A DNA stretch of 64,000 nt, from NCBI RefSeq assembly GCF_016464375.1, contig NZ_JADDIU010000001.1, positions 62,001 to 126,000 of the forward strand, read 5' to 3'. Each line of letters opens with the position of its first letter. Position 1 is the stretch's first letter. Shown piece by piece: positions 18,598 through 27,312 of this stretch. A model generated the notes under the pieces. It had not been told where the DNA came from and did not search any database. It saw only the letters and a program-made list of their open reading frames with translations. Origin of the DNA: Bacillus renqingensis (GTDB lineage: Bacteria; Bacillota; Bacilli; Bacillales; Cytobacillaceae). The position numbers were made by a program, and so were the translations under genes.

Positions 18598-20397
18598 TTA
18601 TTTTTGCTGTTCGTTACTTGTGAGGACAATGTTCCGATCAATTTTACCTAACCGGAATTTTATCCCCTTTATGATATCCTTAACCAATAATTCTAGACCA
18701 ATCATCGTTAAAGACGGGAAGTCTGCAAACAACTTTTTCACTTCCCATTTAAGTTCATTTTGGCCACAAATACTGTGGCGATTGATTTTCTCAACTTCTT
18801 CTTTAATTTTCGCCATTTCAACTGTCCGTTCCGCTTCCGGAAGTTGTGCTAACTCGTCCAAACGCTGAAGAAACTCTACTGATTTTTTAATTTTATAGGC
18901 AACTTCATCATGAACTTCCTCGGTAATAATATGATGTTTAAATTTAAATTCATTTAATCTTAATGCTGAATCATATGTGGCCTTGACGATGTCCTCTCTT
19001 GTCATCTTGTTCGTTTCATAGCTGAGCATATTTTTCCAGGAAGGCTGTTTCATTGCTGCTCGGAAGTCCTCAAGGTTGTGACAGAACTTTTTGTAGCCAT
19101 ATGTTTCCGGGTGCTCAAAAGCAGGACTGCCCGGATCCAAAAATGGTGAAAGAGGTGCAACAAAATAGGAAATCCTCGGGTCTTCGTTACATTCCTTGTG
19201 AATAATTTCACAAAAATCTACGTTGCGCATTGCACTGTCATAATCTTGATTAGGGATACCCGTCATGAAAAATAAGTCAATTTTTGCACAGTTGTGTTTG
19301 ATTGCATATTGTAGCATTTCGATTACTTTCACATTCGTGCACGGCAGCTTTCCATTAAATTTACGGATCTCTTCGTCGGCCGATTCAAGGGTTAGTTCAA
19401 TGCTATACTTTGGAATGGCTCTGTTCAGCCGTTTGAAAAAATCTTCATTGGCATAATGGAACAATTCGAACACGATTTCATTTTTTAAGTCCATCTTTGC
19501 TAAGCCATCGAGGAACTCCGTCACATATTTTTCGCCCCCCTGGCGGATATCATTCAATAAGAAAATCGGGGCACGCGTAAATCGTTGGATAAAAGCGATA
19601 TCCTCGAGCATTTTTTTTGGTGAGCGCATTACCAGTTTTTTACGATTACAGTTTAGCTGATAGGCATCCTTGGAGCCGCCGCAAATCAGGCAGTTGTACG
19701 TGCAGCCCTTGGAGGTTAAGATTGCTGTGTTTGGGTACTGAAGCCACCCCTTATATGGCAGCGGGTCTAACAGGTTAAAGTATTTAAAGACTGAACGGAT
19801 GATATAACGATAGCCAGGAAAGTCGAACTCATCAAGACTGTCAGGAACATAGCTTATCTCGTTATAAAAATATTGATTGCCGTGTTTCCAAGTGAGATTG
19901 GGGATATCGGAAAAATGGGTATTCGCCTTATTTTCCAGTTTATTAAGTAGCATAAGAATCGGCTTTTCCGTTGTATCCCCACGGACAACAAAGTCGATAC
20001 ACGGATACTCAATTAGCTCCTTATGAAAATACGTACTGGAAAGTCCACCAAACAGGACCGGTGTATCTGGATGATATTGCTTGATGATTTTAGCCAGTTC
20101 GACACTCCCATGGGCATGCGGGAGCCAATGAAGATCAATCCCAAAAGCCTTTGTCTTTATCTTTTTGATTTTTTTCTCCACATCAAAATTAGGATTCAGC
20201 AGCATTCGATTAGCGATATTGATAATCTTCACCTTTAATCCATATCGTTCCAAATAATCACCAATGCTTGTAAGCCCAATCGGATACATTTCGAAAACAG
20301 GAGAGGATGGGACAACATCGCTGATTGGACCGGTAAAGAGCATTTCTTTTCGAAAATCATAAACGGTCGGGGGATGCAGTAGCACCAAGTCATACAT
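18598..20397 (-). CDS. Cobalamin-binding radical SAM protein
   Basis: A 599-residue protein with an N-terminal B12-binding-like Rossmann domain (about residues 1-140, containing LYPIGLTSIGDYLERYG-type and VLFGGLSSTYFHKELI elements) and a radical SAM domain beginning near residue 220, with the cluster motif CTYNCLIC (CX3CX2C) after TAILTSKG. A helical C-terminal region of about 170 residues follows. Such proteins use a 4Fe-4S cluster and SAM to start radical methylations or rearrangements. It resembles the archaeal Ta0216-type subfamily (TIGR04190). It stands alone, with ATG behind AAGGTGATTG. The substrate is unknown; no peptide precursor or partner enzyme is visible nearby. Confidence 0.85.
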   Translation of the reverse strand: MYDLVLLHPPTVYDFRKEMLFTGPISDVVPSSPVFEMYPIGLTSIGDYLERYGLKVKIINIANRMLLNPNFDVEKKIKKIKTKAFGIDLHWLPHAHGSVELAKIIKQYHPDTPVLFGGLSSTYFHKELIEYPCIDFVVRGDTTEKPILMLLNKLENKANTHFSDIPNLTWKHGNQYFYNEISYVPDSLDEFDFPGYRYIIRSVFKYFNLLDPLPYKGWLQYPNTAILTSKGCTYNCLICGGSKDAYQLNCNRKKLVMRSPKKMLEDIAFIQRFTRAPIFLLNDIRQGGEKYVTEFLDGLAKMDLKNEIVFELFHYANEDFFKRLNRAIPKYSIELTLESADEEIRKFNGKLPCTNVKVIEMLQYAIKHNCAKIDLFFMTGIPNQDYDSAMRNVDFCEIIHKECNEDPRISYFVAPLSPFLDPGSPAFEHPETYGYKKFCHNLEDFRAAMKQPSWKNMLSYETNKMTREDIVKATYDSALRLNEFKFKHHIITEEVHDEVAYKIKKSVEFLQRLDELAQLPEAERTVEMAKIKEEVEKINRHSICGQNELKWEVKKLFADFPSLTMIGLELLVKDIIKGIKFRLGKIDRNIVLTSNEQQK

Positions 20398-20570
20398 GAT
20401 TCAATCACCTTCCTTAGTATATATCTAATTCTACTTTAATAGTAAACTATTTTCTTCTGAAGGAAGTGGGATAAATATTACAAAATAACGATATTTTCCA
20501 ATTTTTAATAATGCCCCCTTTAATAACTTAAATATAAGAACAAAACTGTAGAAAAGCATACTTCTGTTCC

Positions 20571-20599
20571 TTTACATTCCTTATAAATAGTGTTATTAT
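20571..20599 (+). promoter_or_regulatory. Promoter of the candidate small RNA
   Basis: TTTACA (20571-20576), 17 bp, TATTAT (20594-20599); predicted start near 20605. Confidence 0.6.
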
Positions 20600-20605
20600 A
20601 TACAA

Positions 20606-20720
20606 GCGATGAGCTGAATTGTGTAAGTCGAAAAACATTCCTTTATGGAACACACAATGTGGAGTGTGGTTTTTCGCCACAATACGCAAAGGACGTCTGT
20701 ATGTACAGACGTCCTTTTTA
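20606..20720 (+). ncRNA. Candidate structured small RNA, about 115 nt
   Basis: Between a SigA-like promoter and a strong terminator (stem AAGGACGTCTGT/ACAGACGTCCTT, then TTTTT) lies a sequence with nested complementary segments: GCG 20606-20608 with CGC 20685-20687, ATTGTG 20618-20623 with CACAAT 20678-20683, and CGAAAAAC 20629-20636 with GTTTTTCG 20669-20676. Two inner hairpins are possible: TTCC/GGAA, and CACAC/GTGTG. ATTGTGT can alternatively pair with ACACAAT at 20652-20658, so two folds compete. No same-strand gene follows closely (the next is at 21138, with a minus-strand gene between), which favours a stand-alone RNA over a riboswitch. I do not recognise the family. This also describes most of the gene-free stretch 20398-20742. 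Confidence 0.6.
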
Positions 20721-20742
20721 TTAATCATACTATTGCTTTAAC

Positions 20743-20916
20743 CTATTTCATTTTTAAGTCTTTTTTTTGCCTTTCAATAAATTGATCGCGTTCTCCGCCA
20801 TCAGATAATTCCTCTGAAAATTCATGACTTGTTTGCTTTCCAACTAGATTTCCTGTCCGTAGTGTTTTAGGTGGCAAATTATTGTTTGGAGCTGACTGCC
20901 CATTCCATTTATCCAT
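20743..20916 (-). CDS. Small hydrophilic protein, unrecognised
   Basis: A 57-residue charged protein (starts MDKWNGQSAPNNNLPPKTLR, ends in KKDLKMK) without membrane segment or cysteine. The ATG at 20916 is preceded by a near-perfect AGGGAGGTGAT ribosome site; an upstream in-frame GTG at 20925 lies inside that site and is unlikely. The composition recalls small sporulation-type proteins of Bacillus, but I cannot assign a family. The plus-strand RNA terminator at 20688-20716 lies just past its stop and may also act on it. Confidence 0.7.
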   Translation of the reverse strand: MDKWNGQSAPNNNLPPKTLRTGNLVGKQTSHEFSEELSDGGERDQFIERQKKDLKMK

Positions 20917-21029
20917 GATGATCACCTCCCTCTTAATTTGTAAATAGTGACGATAAATTATCCATATAAAAGGTTGACCTGTCTAAATTACCAGAAAATC
21001 CACTCACAATAACAGCTGTTCATGCATAA

Positions 21030-21053
21030 AAATATTATTACATAATAATATTT
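21030..21053. promoter_or_regulatory. AT-rich perfect dyad in a divergent intergenic region
   Basis: AAATATTATT - ACAT - AATAATATTT has 10-bp perfect arms. Located between the divergent small genes at 20916 and 21138. Could be an operator; no regulator is evident. Confidence 0.35.
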
Positions 21054-21137
21054 CATCCCCTGTTTCCCGTGCTTCCGAGCATAAATATTCCACTTTTCAG
21101 CCATACTAAAAGTAAAATCATACAATGAGGTGAAAGA

Positions 21138-21344
21138 ATGGGACTGCTCAACTCATTTCATCAGTGGAAAGAAACAAGGTACCAAAATCATCTTTCTAAT
21201 ATGAAAGACCAAGGCAAGTGTCCTGATTGCCAAGGCCGCGGCTATACTGTTTATCCTTACAATGAATTTGCTTATTTTAATTCGTTCGAATGCCCCGGTT
21301 GTCAAGGAAGCGGCAACTATAGCGATTGGGAAGAGATGAGTTAA
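21138..21344 (+). CDS. Small DnaJ-like zinc-finger protein
   Basis: A 68-residue protein with two CxxCxGxG motifs (CPDCQGRG near residue 28 and CPGCQGSG near 52), the zinc-binding repeat of DnaJ and of small Bacillus proteins such as YuiA. The remaining sequence is hydrophilic. ATG follows GAGGTGAAAG. A zinc-dependent structural or chaperone-adaptor role is possible, but nothing in the neighbourhood narrows it. Confidence 0.8.
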   Translation: MGLLNSFHQWKETRYQNHLSNMKDQGKCPDCQGRGYTVYPYNEFAYFNSFECPGCQGSGNYSDWEEMS

Positions 21345-21367
21345 TTCTTTTTCAATAAAATTAAAAC

Positions 21368-21411
21368 ACCCATTATTGATTCGATTCAGCTTAAAACAAT
21401 AATGGGTTATT
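21368..21411 (+). terminator. Hairpin between two small genes
   Basis: ACCCATTATTG (21368-21378) and CAATAATGGGT (21397-21407) form an 11-bp stem followed by TATTTT; it likely terminates the upstream gene and lies just before the next ribosome site. Confidence 0.6.
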
Positions 21412-21428
21412 TTGGGGAGGTGATGCAG

Positions 21429-21764
21429 ATGTCAGTAACCGTATATCAAACCTTTGTCATTAAGCAGGAAAAATTTAAAGAAGGAATTGAAAATTTACGG
21501 GAGATAAAAAAATTTAGAATGGAGAATTATCATCATAAGGTAGATATTCTAACACCTATTTCCGGAAAAGATCATACATATGCCCTTCTTTCGACATATG
21601 AAGGTTTAGCAGAAATGGAATTACAAAACAAAAAAATGTTTGAAGATGAAGAATACTTAGAACTTATCGGCCCTTTTTTTCTCGAAAACATTGTTGAAAA
21701 CAGCATGTATACACAAATTTTCCGCTCACTGCGCGACCAACCAAAGGAAAAAGAGAAGAAATAA
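21429..21764 (+). CDS. Small protein, possible dimeric alpha/beta-barrel (NIPSNAP/ABM-like)
   Basis: A 111-residue protein beginning MSVTVYQTFVIKQEKFKEGI. The start at 21429 is set by GGGGAGGTGAT immediately upstream; the longer frame from 21402 has no ribosome site. The pattern of a beta strand, helix, HKVDILTPISG and HTYALLSTYEG strands and a C-terminal helix is compatible with small ferredoxin-like dimeric barrels of the antibiotic-monooxygenase/NIPSNAP type, but this is a structural guess. Function unknown. Confidence 0.7.
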   Translation: MSVTVYQTFVIKQEKFKEGIENLREIKKFRMENYHHKVDILTPISGKDHTYALLSTYEGLAEMELQNKKMFEDEEYLELIGPFFLENIVENSMYTQIFRSLRDQPKEKEKK

Positions 21765-21771
21765 AATAAAA

Positions 21772-21896
21772 GCGGCTGTCCAAAAAGTTGATTTTCGACT
21801 TTTGGACGCCCCTTTTTCTGTTCAAAAATGTTGATATAACAGCATTATTGATTTTTCAATTTTATAGGATTTGCCCTTTTTGGACAGCCCCTTTTT
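21772..21896. repeat. GGCTGTCCAAAAA-type inverted-repeat element
   Basis: GCGGCTGTCCAAAAAGT at 21772 pairs with ACTTTTGGACGCCCC at 21799-21813 and also with CTTTTTGGACAGCCCC at 21876-21891. Both alternatives end in T runs, so it likely acts as a terminator for the upstream gene. A related half element is at 51434. Confidence 0.65.
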
Positions 21897-21917
21897 AATT
21901 GATGGACATATATTTTT

Positions 21918-22343
21918 TTATAAAGTAATGGCCGCTTGATTGAACTTTCTCAAAAGCTTTCCAAAGGTTTCACGTTCTTCCTCCGACCAATTCTTGGTCA
22001 CTTCTTCTACTCTACTCATCCGTGCATGTTTACCCTCCGTTAGTTCCTTTAATCCTAATTCGGTAATCTGAAACGTGTATGCCCTTCTATCGGTCGGATC
22101 AGGAATCCTATACAAATAACCCTTTTGCTCTAAAACAGCTGCTTGTCTGCTGACAGTGGAAATGTCCAAGCGAAATTCGCCAGCAAGCGTCTTTACACCG
22201 GCAGCACCTTTAGTGGCTATTTGATGGAGGATGAGATAGGCAGATCGATCAAGTTTTCCAATTTTTTTATGTGTCGAAGTAGAGGTAATCCGACGAATAA
22301 GGATAGCCACTTCAAGTTCAATCATTTCCAAGGAATTTTCCAT
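21918..22343 (-). CDS. MarR-family transcriptional regulator
   Basis: A 141-residue winged-helix regulator: helix-turn-helix GVKTLAGEFRLDISTVSRQAAVLEQ and wing RIPDPTDRRAYTFQITELG are typical. It is transcribed away from a CBS protein and an MFS pump; the divergent region holds an 11-bp perfect inverted repeat that overlaps the pump operon's -10 box, so repression of the pump operon is likely. Confidence 0.9.
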   Translation of the reverse strand: MENSLEMIELEVAILIRRITSTSTHKKIGKLDRSAYLILHQIATKGAAGVKTLAGEFRLDISTVSRQAAVLEQKGYLYRIPDPTDRRAYTFQITELGLKELTEGKHARMSRVEEVTKNWSEEERETFGKLLRKFNQAAITL

Positions 22344-22438
22344 TTCCTACAACCCTCACTTCATTCTTATTTCCTAAGATCTATAGTAACACTTTGCATT
22401 TGCATTTTCACATAATCACTTAATAAAAGTAAACACTA

Positions 22439-22494
22439 TTGACGTAATGAAAATCAGTTGTATAATAACAAATATATAGTTTCATTATACAACT
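22439..22494 (+). promoter_or_regulatory. Promoter with MarR-type operator for the CBS/MFS operon
   Basis: TTGACG (22439-22444), 16 bp, TATAAT (22461-22466). The arms AGTTGTATAAT (22456-22466) and ATTATACAACT (22484-22494) are perfectly complementary and the left arm covers the -10 box. Confidence 0.75.
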
Positions 22495-22530
22495 ATTTTT
22501 TATATCTATCCCATATTAAAGGAGAATACC

Positions 22531-22986
22531 ATGCAAGCACATGAAATTATGATTAGCCACGTCTATAAGGTCAAGGATAGTGACACAGTACGATCTGTTA
22601 TCGAAAAATTTATTGAGTATCGTATAAGTGGACTTCCGGTTGTTAACGACAGCAATGAGATTGTTGGTTTTATTAGTGACGGCGATATTATGCGTTATAT
22701 TGGCAGACATGAGGATCGGGTAGTTGACAATTTCTACTATGCATTTGTTATTAAGGGAGATCAGGAAGGATTTGAAGAAAGAGAACAGCGGCTCCTTCAA
22801 TTAAATGTTCTCGAAATTGCCAAAAGAAAGGTTTTAAAAGTTTCTTGGGATGAAACCATCGAAAATATTGCGGCTATTTTAGGAAAAAAGCAAATTAAAA
22901 AGGTTCCCGTTGAGCGCAATGGTGTGTTAGTGGGAATCATCAGCCGCGGGGATGTAATCCGGAATACATTCAAAAACTTGCTATAA
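22531..22986 (+). CDS. CBS-domain pair protein
   Basis: A 151-residue protein made of two CBS domains (about 1-65, ending SDGDIMRYI; and about 92-150, ending SRGDVIRNTF) joined by a linker. CBS pairs bind adenine nucleotides and act as regulatory modules. It is the first gene of an operon with an MFS transporter (55-bp gap) opposite a MarR gene. A soluble CBS protein paired with a drug-type MFS pump is uncommon; nucleotide-dependent control of the transporter is a guess. Confidence 0.9.
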   Translation: MQAHEIMISHVYKVKDSDTVRSVIEKFIEYRISGLPVVNDSNEIVGFISDGDIMRYIGRHEDRVVDNFYYAFVIKGDQEGFEEREQRLLQLNVLEIAKRKVLKVSWDETIENIAAILGKKQIKKVPVERNGVLVGIISRGDVIRNTFKNLL

Positions 22987-23041
22987 AAGATTTCAAAATA
23001 AGGGGCAGGAGAGAAATTACTAACAAAAGGGGAAATGGAGT

Positions 23042-24283
23042 ATGGCAACAAAACCACAATCTGTGGCATCTACACAAACACCAACTGAATTAATGTTGGA
23101 AAATCCAAGTATGTTAAAGCAGCCAAGAGCGGTTTGGGCCGTTTTTTTTGCTTGTATTATTGCCTTTATGGGGCTTGGTCTTGTTGATCCGATATTACCG
23201 GCCATTGCATCACAATTACATGCCTCCCAAAGCCAAGTATCCCTCCTTTTTACCAGTTATAACGCGGTCATGGCGGTAGCCATGTTGATCACCGGCATGA
23301 TTTCTTCAAGACTTGGTATTAAATGGACATTAGTATCAGGGATTGTCATCATTGCTGTATTTTCAGCTCTAGGGGGGCTTTCTAGCGGCATTTGGACACT
23401 CATCGGCCTGCGAGGGGGCTGGGGACTCGGGAACGCCCTGTTTGTTGCAACTGCCCTTGCCGCTATCGTCTCACTTTCCAAGAGTGGAACGGCAAAAGCG
23501 ATTATTTTATATGAGGCAGCAATTGGACTGGGAATTTCTGTAGGTCCCCTCCTAGGTGGCTGGTTAGGAGCTATGTCTTGGAGGGGTCCTTTTCTTGGAG
23601 TTGCTGCACTCATGGTGGTTGCCTTTTTTGGTCTTTTTTTCTTAATGCCTAAGACTGAAAACCAAAATGTGGAACAAGCTAAGACTTCTTTACTGGATCC
23701 ATTTCGCGTATTAAAATATCGCTCATTATTAGTTTTCGGTATTGCTGCAGCCCTTTATAACTTTGGGTTTTTTACTTTGCTTGCCTATGCACCATTCGTC
23801 ATGGGTCTAGATGAACATGGACTTGGGTTTGTCTTCCTTGGATGGGGTATTTTGTTAGCTACGACCTCTGTGTTCATGGCACCAAAGCTCCAAGAATGGT
23901 TTGGCACCCTTAAATCCATGTGTACAATGCTGATTCTATTTGCCTTAGTCCTATTGGCAATGGGCATATGGACTTCTACACAGTGGGTTGTCATAACCTG
24001 CGTCATCGTTGCCGGGGCTTTATTAGGGAATAATAATACCCTGATTACCACAGCAGTTATGAATTCAGCACCTGTTGAGCGGTCTACTGCCTCCGCCGCA
24101 TACAGCTTCCTCCGTTTCATCGGCGGGGCGATTGCACCATATTTTGCCGGAAAGATGGCCGAAATTTTTAATCCTTCTGTTCCATTTATCGTGGGGGCAG
24201 GATTCGTACTTCTTTCTGTGCTATTTATTTGGTTCAATAGCAGACATATTAGCCATGTAGATGATGTTAAATCAGGCCATTAA
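23042..24283 (+). CDS. MFS transporter, drug-efflux type
   Basis: A 413-residue, 12-helix major facilitator. An N-terminal soluble tail of about 30 residues precedes helix 1, which holds the efflux-type GLGLVDPILPAIASQL sequence; the loop 2-3 motif is reduced to GMISSRLGIKWTL, and motif C-like AIGLGISVGPLLGGWLG in helix 5 marks the antiporter branch. ATG follows GGGGAAATGGAG. Co-transcribed with the CBS-domain gene, probably under the divergent MarR protein. The substrate is unknown. Confidence 0.9.
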   Translation: MATKPQSVASTQTPTELMLENPSMLKQPRAVWAVFFACIIAFMGLGLVDPILPAIASQLHASQSQVSLLFTSYNAVMAVAMLITGMISSRLGIKWTLVSGIVIIAVFSALGGLSSGIWTLIGLRGGWGLGNALFVATALAAIVSLSKSGTAKAIILYEAAIGLGISVGPLLGGWLGAMSWRGPFLGVAALMVVAFFGLFFLMPKTENQNVEQAKTSLLDPFRVLKYRSLLVFGIAAALYNFGFFTLLAYAPFVMGLDEHGLGFVFLGWGILLATTSVFMAPKLQEWFGTLKSMCTMLILFALVLLAMGIWTSTQWVVITCVIVAGALLGNNNTLITTAVMNSAPVERSTASAAYSFLRFIGGAIAPYFAGKMAEIFNPSVPFIVGAGFVLLSVLFIWFNSRHISHVDDVKSGH

Positions 24284-24295
24284 TTTTAATTTTAC

Positions 24296-24345
24296 TAGTA
24301 AAGGGATTTGTCTGGAATGGCAGATCTCTTCACTATTTTTTACAA
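24296..24345 (+). terminator. Probable terminator after the MFS gene
   Basis: AGTAAAGGGATTTG and CAGATCTCTTCACT pair imperfectly and are followed by ATTTTTT. Confidence 0.55.
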
Positions 24346-24363
24346 TTCTTTATGATCTTTACG

Positions 24364-25257
24364 TCAATGAATCCCTTTCTTCTTAAAGCGACCGCCACGG
24401 ACTTCAGAGATATCAGCAATGGCTAGAAACGCTGATGGATCAATTTCTTCGACAATGGTTGTCAATTTAGATTCCTCTAGTCTTGTAATGACACTGAAAA
24501 TAACCTTCTTATTATCGCCAGTAAACGCCCCTTCACCTTTTAAATAGGTTACTCCCCGTCCTAAACGGGCATTAACAGCGTCACCAATTTCCTCAGCCCT
24601 TTCACTAATAATCCATACAGATTTAGATCCTTCTAAGCCGTCTACCACTCCATCAATGGCTTTTGAAGCAATAACATAGGCCAATAGTGAATACATAGCA
24701 CGATCCCAGCTAAAGACGAAGCCTGCAGCTCCTAAAATGAAGATGTTCATCAACATAATGATTTGCCCGACTGAAAACGGAACCTTATTGTTTATGACAA
24801 TTGCGAGTATCTCTGTTCCATCTAGGGCACCGCCATTGCGAATGACAAGCCCAACTCCAATTCCTAAAATCATTCCTCCGAAAACAGTCGCAAGAAGAAT
24901 ATCATCAGTAAAGGGGGGGATTGGATGAAAAAAAGAAGTGAATACGGATAAAACGATAATTCCGTATACTGTTGATAAGGCAAAGGTTTTACCCATCTGT
25001 TTATATCCTAAAAAAACGAATGGCAAGTTTAATAGAAAAAGAAATATTCCTAATTTCCAACCTGAAACATATGAAAGCATGATTGAAATACCTGTGATTC
25101 CGCCATCAATGACTTTATTGGGAACTAAAAATATTTCTAAGCCAGTTGCCATTAGAATCGCACCGAATGTGATAATAACTATGCGCAGAATAACCTTTGA
25201 CAGCGGTAGTTTGCGATGTTGGATCATTGAATTTAGCTGCTTTGTCTGTTCTATCAT
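24364..25257 (-). CDS. YitT-family membrane protein (UPF0750, DUF2179 C-terminus)
   Basis: A 297-residue protein with about six membrane helices (residues 20-200; motifs EIFLVPNKVIDGGITGISI and IRNGGALDGTEILA) and a C-terminal soluble DUF2179 domain (RGVTYLKGEGAFTGDNKKVIF). Bacillus has several such paralogues (YitT, YpjC, YqfU, YvjA), all of unsettled function. ATG follows AAAGGTGGGG. Monocistronic. Confidence 0.9.
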   Translation of the reverse strand: MIEQTKQLNSMIQHRKLPLSKVILRIVIITFGAILMATGLEIFLVPNKVIDGGITGISIMLSYVSGWKLGIFLFLLNLPFVFLGYKQMGKTFALSTVYGIIVLSVFTSFFHPIPPFTDDILLATVFGGMILGIGVGLVIRNGGALDGTEILAIVINNKVPFSVGQIIMLMNIFILGAAGFVFSWDRAMYSLLAYVIASKAIDGVVDGLEGSKSVWIISERAEEIGDAVNARLGRGVTYLKGEGAFTGDNKKVIFSVITRLEESKLTTIVEEIDPSAFLAIADISEVRGGRFKKKGIH

Positions 25258-25375
25258 ATAACCCCACCTTTAATACTTGTTTATGTTCGCATCCTCACAA
25301 AAAAATTTAAAATCCTCTTTTATTATATCATTTTTTTAATAGAACATGAACTAAAGTTCATGTTAATTTCCATTA

Positions 25376-25404
25376 AAACAGCGAACAGTCTGTACTGTTC
25401 GCTG
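25376..25404 (-). terminator. Terminator after the aldo-keto reductase gene
   Basis: CAGCGAACAGT and ACTGTTCGCTG arms; T-rich on the minus-strand exit side. Confidence 0.75.
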
Positions 25405-25421
25405 GATTTGAAAACATACTA

Positions 25422-26264
25422 CTATTCATTGAACCCAACCATCATGGTATCTGGATCGGAGCCCACACGTTCATCTTTGTTTAATGCATCTATTTTTTGC
25501 ATATCTTCCGTTGTTAACTCAAAATCAAAAATATTTGCATTTTCGATGATTCGCTGCTCTTTGGTGGATTTCGGAATCGTCACGACCTCTGTTTGTAAAT
25601 CCCATCTTAGGATAACCTGAGCAGCTGATTTGCCATATTTCGCGGCAATTTCATTAATGACCGGATCGTTTAATAACTGTCCTTGCTTCAGCGGTGACCA
25701 TGCCTCAAGTTGAATCCCCTCTTTTTGACAAAAAGCAAGCAAATCTTTCTGTGTTAGGTGTGGGTGGTATTCCACTTGGTTAACCATTGGTTTAATTTCA
25801 CAATCCTTTAGCAATTCCTCCAAATGATGGATTTTAAAGTTACTTACCCCAATCGCACGGACTCTTCCCTCCTTGTATAACTTCTCAAGCGCCTTCCATG
25901 TTTCCTTAAACTTGTTTTTTCCTGGCCAATGGATAAGGTATAAATCCAAGTAGTCTAAACCTAGCTTCTTTAAGCTTGTTTCAAATGCCTGAAGCGTTGA
26001 GTCATAACCTTGATCAGAATTCCATACCTTAGAGGTAATGAACAATTCTTCTCTTGGAACGCCTGATTCCTTAATAGCTTTTCCTACGCCCTCTTCATTT
26101 TGATAGACAGCTGCGGTATCGATGCTTTTATAGCCATTTTTGATTGCCGCCTTTACAGAATTAATAACTTCGGTACCCTCTTTTACTTTGAAAACACCGA
26201 GTCCAAACCAGGGCATTTTCACACCGTTATGTAATGTGGTTGTATCGTTTAAGCTTTTTGGCAT
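25422..26264 (-). CDS. Aldo-keto reductase (YvgN/glyoxal reductase-like)
   Basis: A 280-residue NADPH-dependent reductase of aldehydes such as methylglyoxal. The AKR tetrad is visible: Asp and Tyr in DTAAVYQNE, Lys in ITSKVWNSD, His in LIHWPG. The cofactor signature [19 protein letters not shown] is near the C-terminus. Length and sequence order match YvgN/YtbE of B. subtilis. ATG follows GAAAGGGG. A single gene. Confidence 0.93.
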   Translation of the reverse strand: MPKSLNDTTTLHNGVKMPWFGLGVFKVKEGTEVINSVKAAIKNGYKSIDTAAVYQNEEGVGKAIKESGVPREELFITSKVWNSDQGYDSTLQAFETSLKKLGLDYLDLYLIHWPGKNKFKETWKALEKLYKEGRVRAIGVSNFKIHHLEELLKDCEIKPMVNQVEYHPHLTQKDLLAFCQKEGIQLEAWSPLKQGQLLNDPVINEIAAKYGKSAAQVILRWDLQTEVVTIPKSTKEQRIIENANIFDFELTTEDMQKIDALNKDERVGSDPDTMMVGFNE

Positions 26265-26456
26265 TGCTCTAACCCCTTTCTATATTTTACCTACTATTAG
26301 TTTACCTTATTTTTAAAAACTATCCAATAAAGATACCTTTCTTATTACATTTTCAGTTTTCCTCATTGGTCTTTCTTTAAGTATCCATTTTTTAATAATT
26401 AAACATAGTGTGGTACATACTATAACCTATATTAAAATTGACAAGGAGTTTGTCTG

Positions 26457-27299
26457 ATGGAGCAAGAGATGTCTTATGGAAGTGATTACAAATTTATTCC
26501 CGCCACCTCTGTCGGCAGTGGTGTTAGCGTAATTGTAGTACCGGATGTGTATTGTCATACCATCCAAATAGTTAATATTTGTTTAGTAGGTACCCCTGAT
26601 TCGAATGAGTTTGTTTTAATAGATGCCGGCATGCCCGGTTCTGCCGATGATATTATTTCTGTTACGGAAGAGCGCTTTGGGACCGGCAGCCGCCCTAAGG
26701 CGATTCTTCTGACGCATGGACATTTCGACCATGTTGGGGCAATTATTGATTTAGTAAAGCATTGGGAGATACCTGTTTATGCGCATGAACTTGAATTACC
26801 TTTTCTGACTGGTAAGACAAGTTATCCGGAACCTGACTCAACAGTCGAGGGTGGGATGGTGGCCAAAATGTCACCGCTTTTCCCCAATGAACCGATTAAT
26901 TTGGGAACGTGGGTTAAAGCACTTCCATCAGATGGAATTATCCCGCATTTACCTGGATTCCGCTGGATCCATACCCCGGGACACTCCCCTGGGCATGTTT
27001 CCTTCTTCAGAGAGGAAGACGGGACATTAATTGCCGGGGACGCCTTTGTGACGGTCCGACAAGATTCCTTATATAAAGTCTTAACACAAGAGGAGGAAAT
27101 TAACGGGCCGCCGAGATACCTCACAACCGACTGGCAAGCAGCATGGGAATCAGTAAAAAAACTGTACCAATTAAACCCTGTCGCAGCTATTACCGGACAC
27201 GGAGTGCCGATGACGGGAGAACGACTAACTACAGGATTAAAAAAACTGGTAGACGAATTCGACAAAATCGCCATACCTGACTACGGGAAATATATATGA
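26457..27299 (+). CDS. MBL-fold metallo-hydrolase
   Basis: A 280-residue metallo-beta-lactamase-fold hydrolase. The metal motif THGHFDHVG gives H87, H89, D91 and H92; further ligands are in the TPGHSPGHVSFF segment and the AGDAF and GHGVPM segments. There is no signal peptide. ATG follows ACAAGGAG. Families with this architecture include glyoxalase II-like and lactonase-like enzymes; the substrate cannot be read from sequence. It is followed by a palindromic element at 27313-27355. Confidence 0.88.
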   Translation: MEQEMSYGSDYKFIPATSVGSGVSVIVVPDVYCHTIQIVNICLVGTPDSNEFVLIDAGMPGSADDIISVTEERFGTGSRPKAILLTHGHFDHVGAIIDLVKHWEIPVYAHELELPFLTGKTSYPEPDSTVEGGMVAKMSPLFPNEPINLGTWVKALPSDGIIPHLPGFRWIHTPGHSPGHVSFFREEDGTLIAGDAFVTVRQDSLYKVLTQEEEINGPPRYLTTDWQAAWESVKKLYQLNPVAAITGHGVPMTGERLTTGLKKLVDEFDKIAIPDYGKYI

Positions 27300-27312
27300 T
27301 TTAAATCACAAC

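Noticed and set aside
20606-20720. Riboswitch controlling a downstream gene
   Set aside because: The terminator is followed by an opposite-strand gene and the nearest same-strand gene is over 400 bases away, so a stand-alone RNA is preferred.
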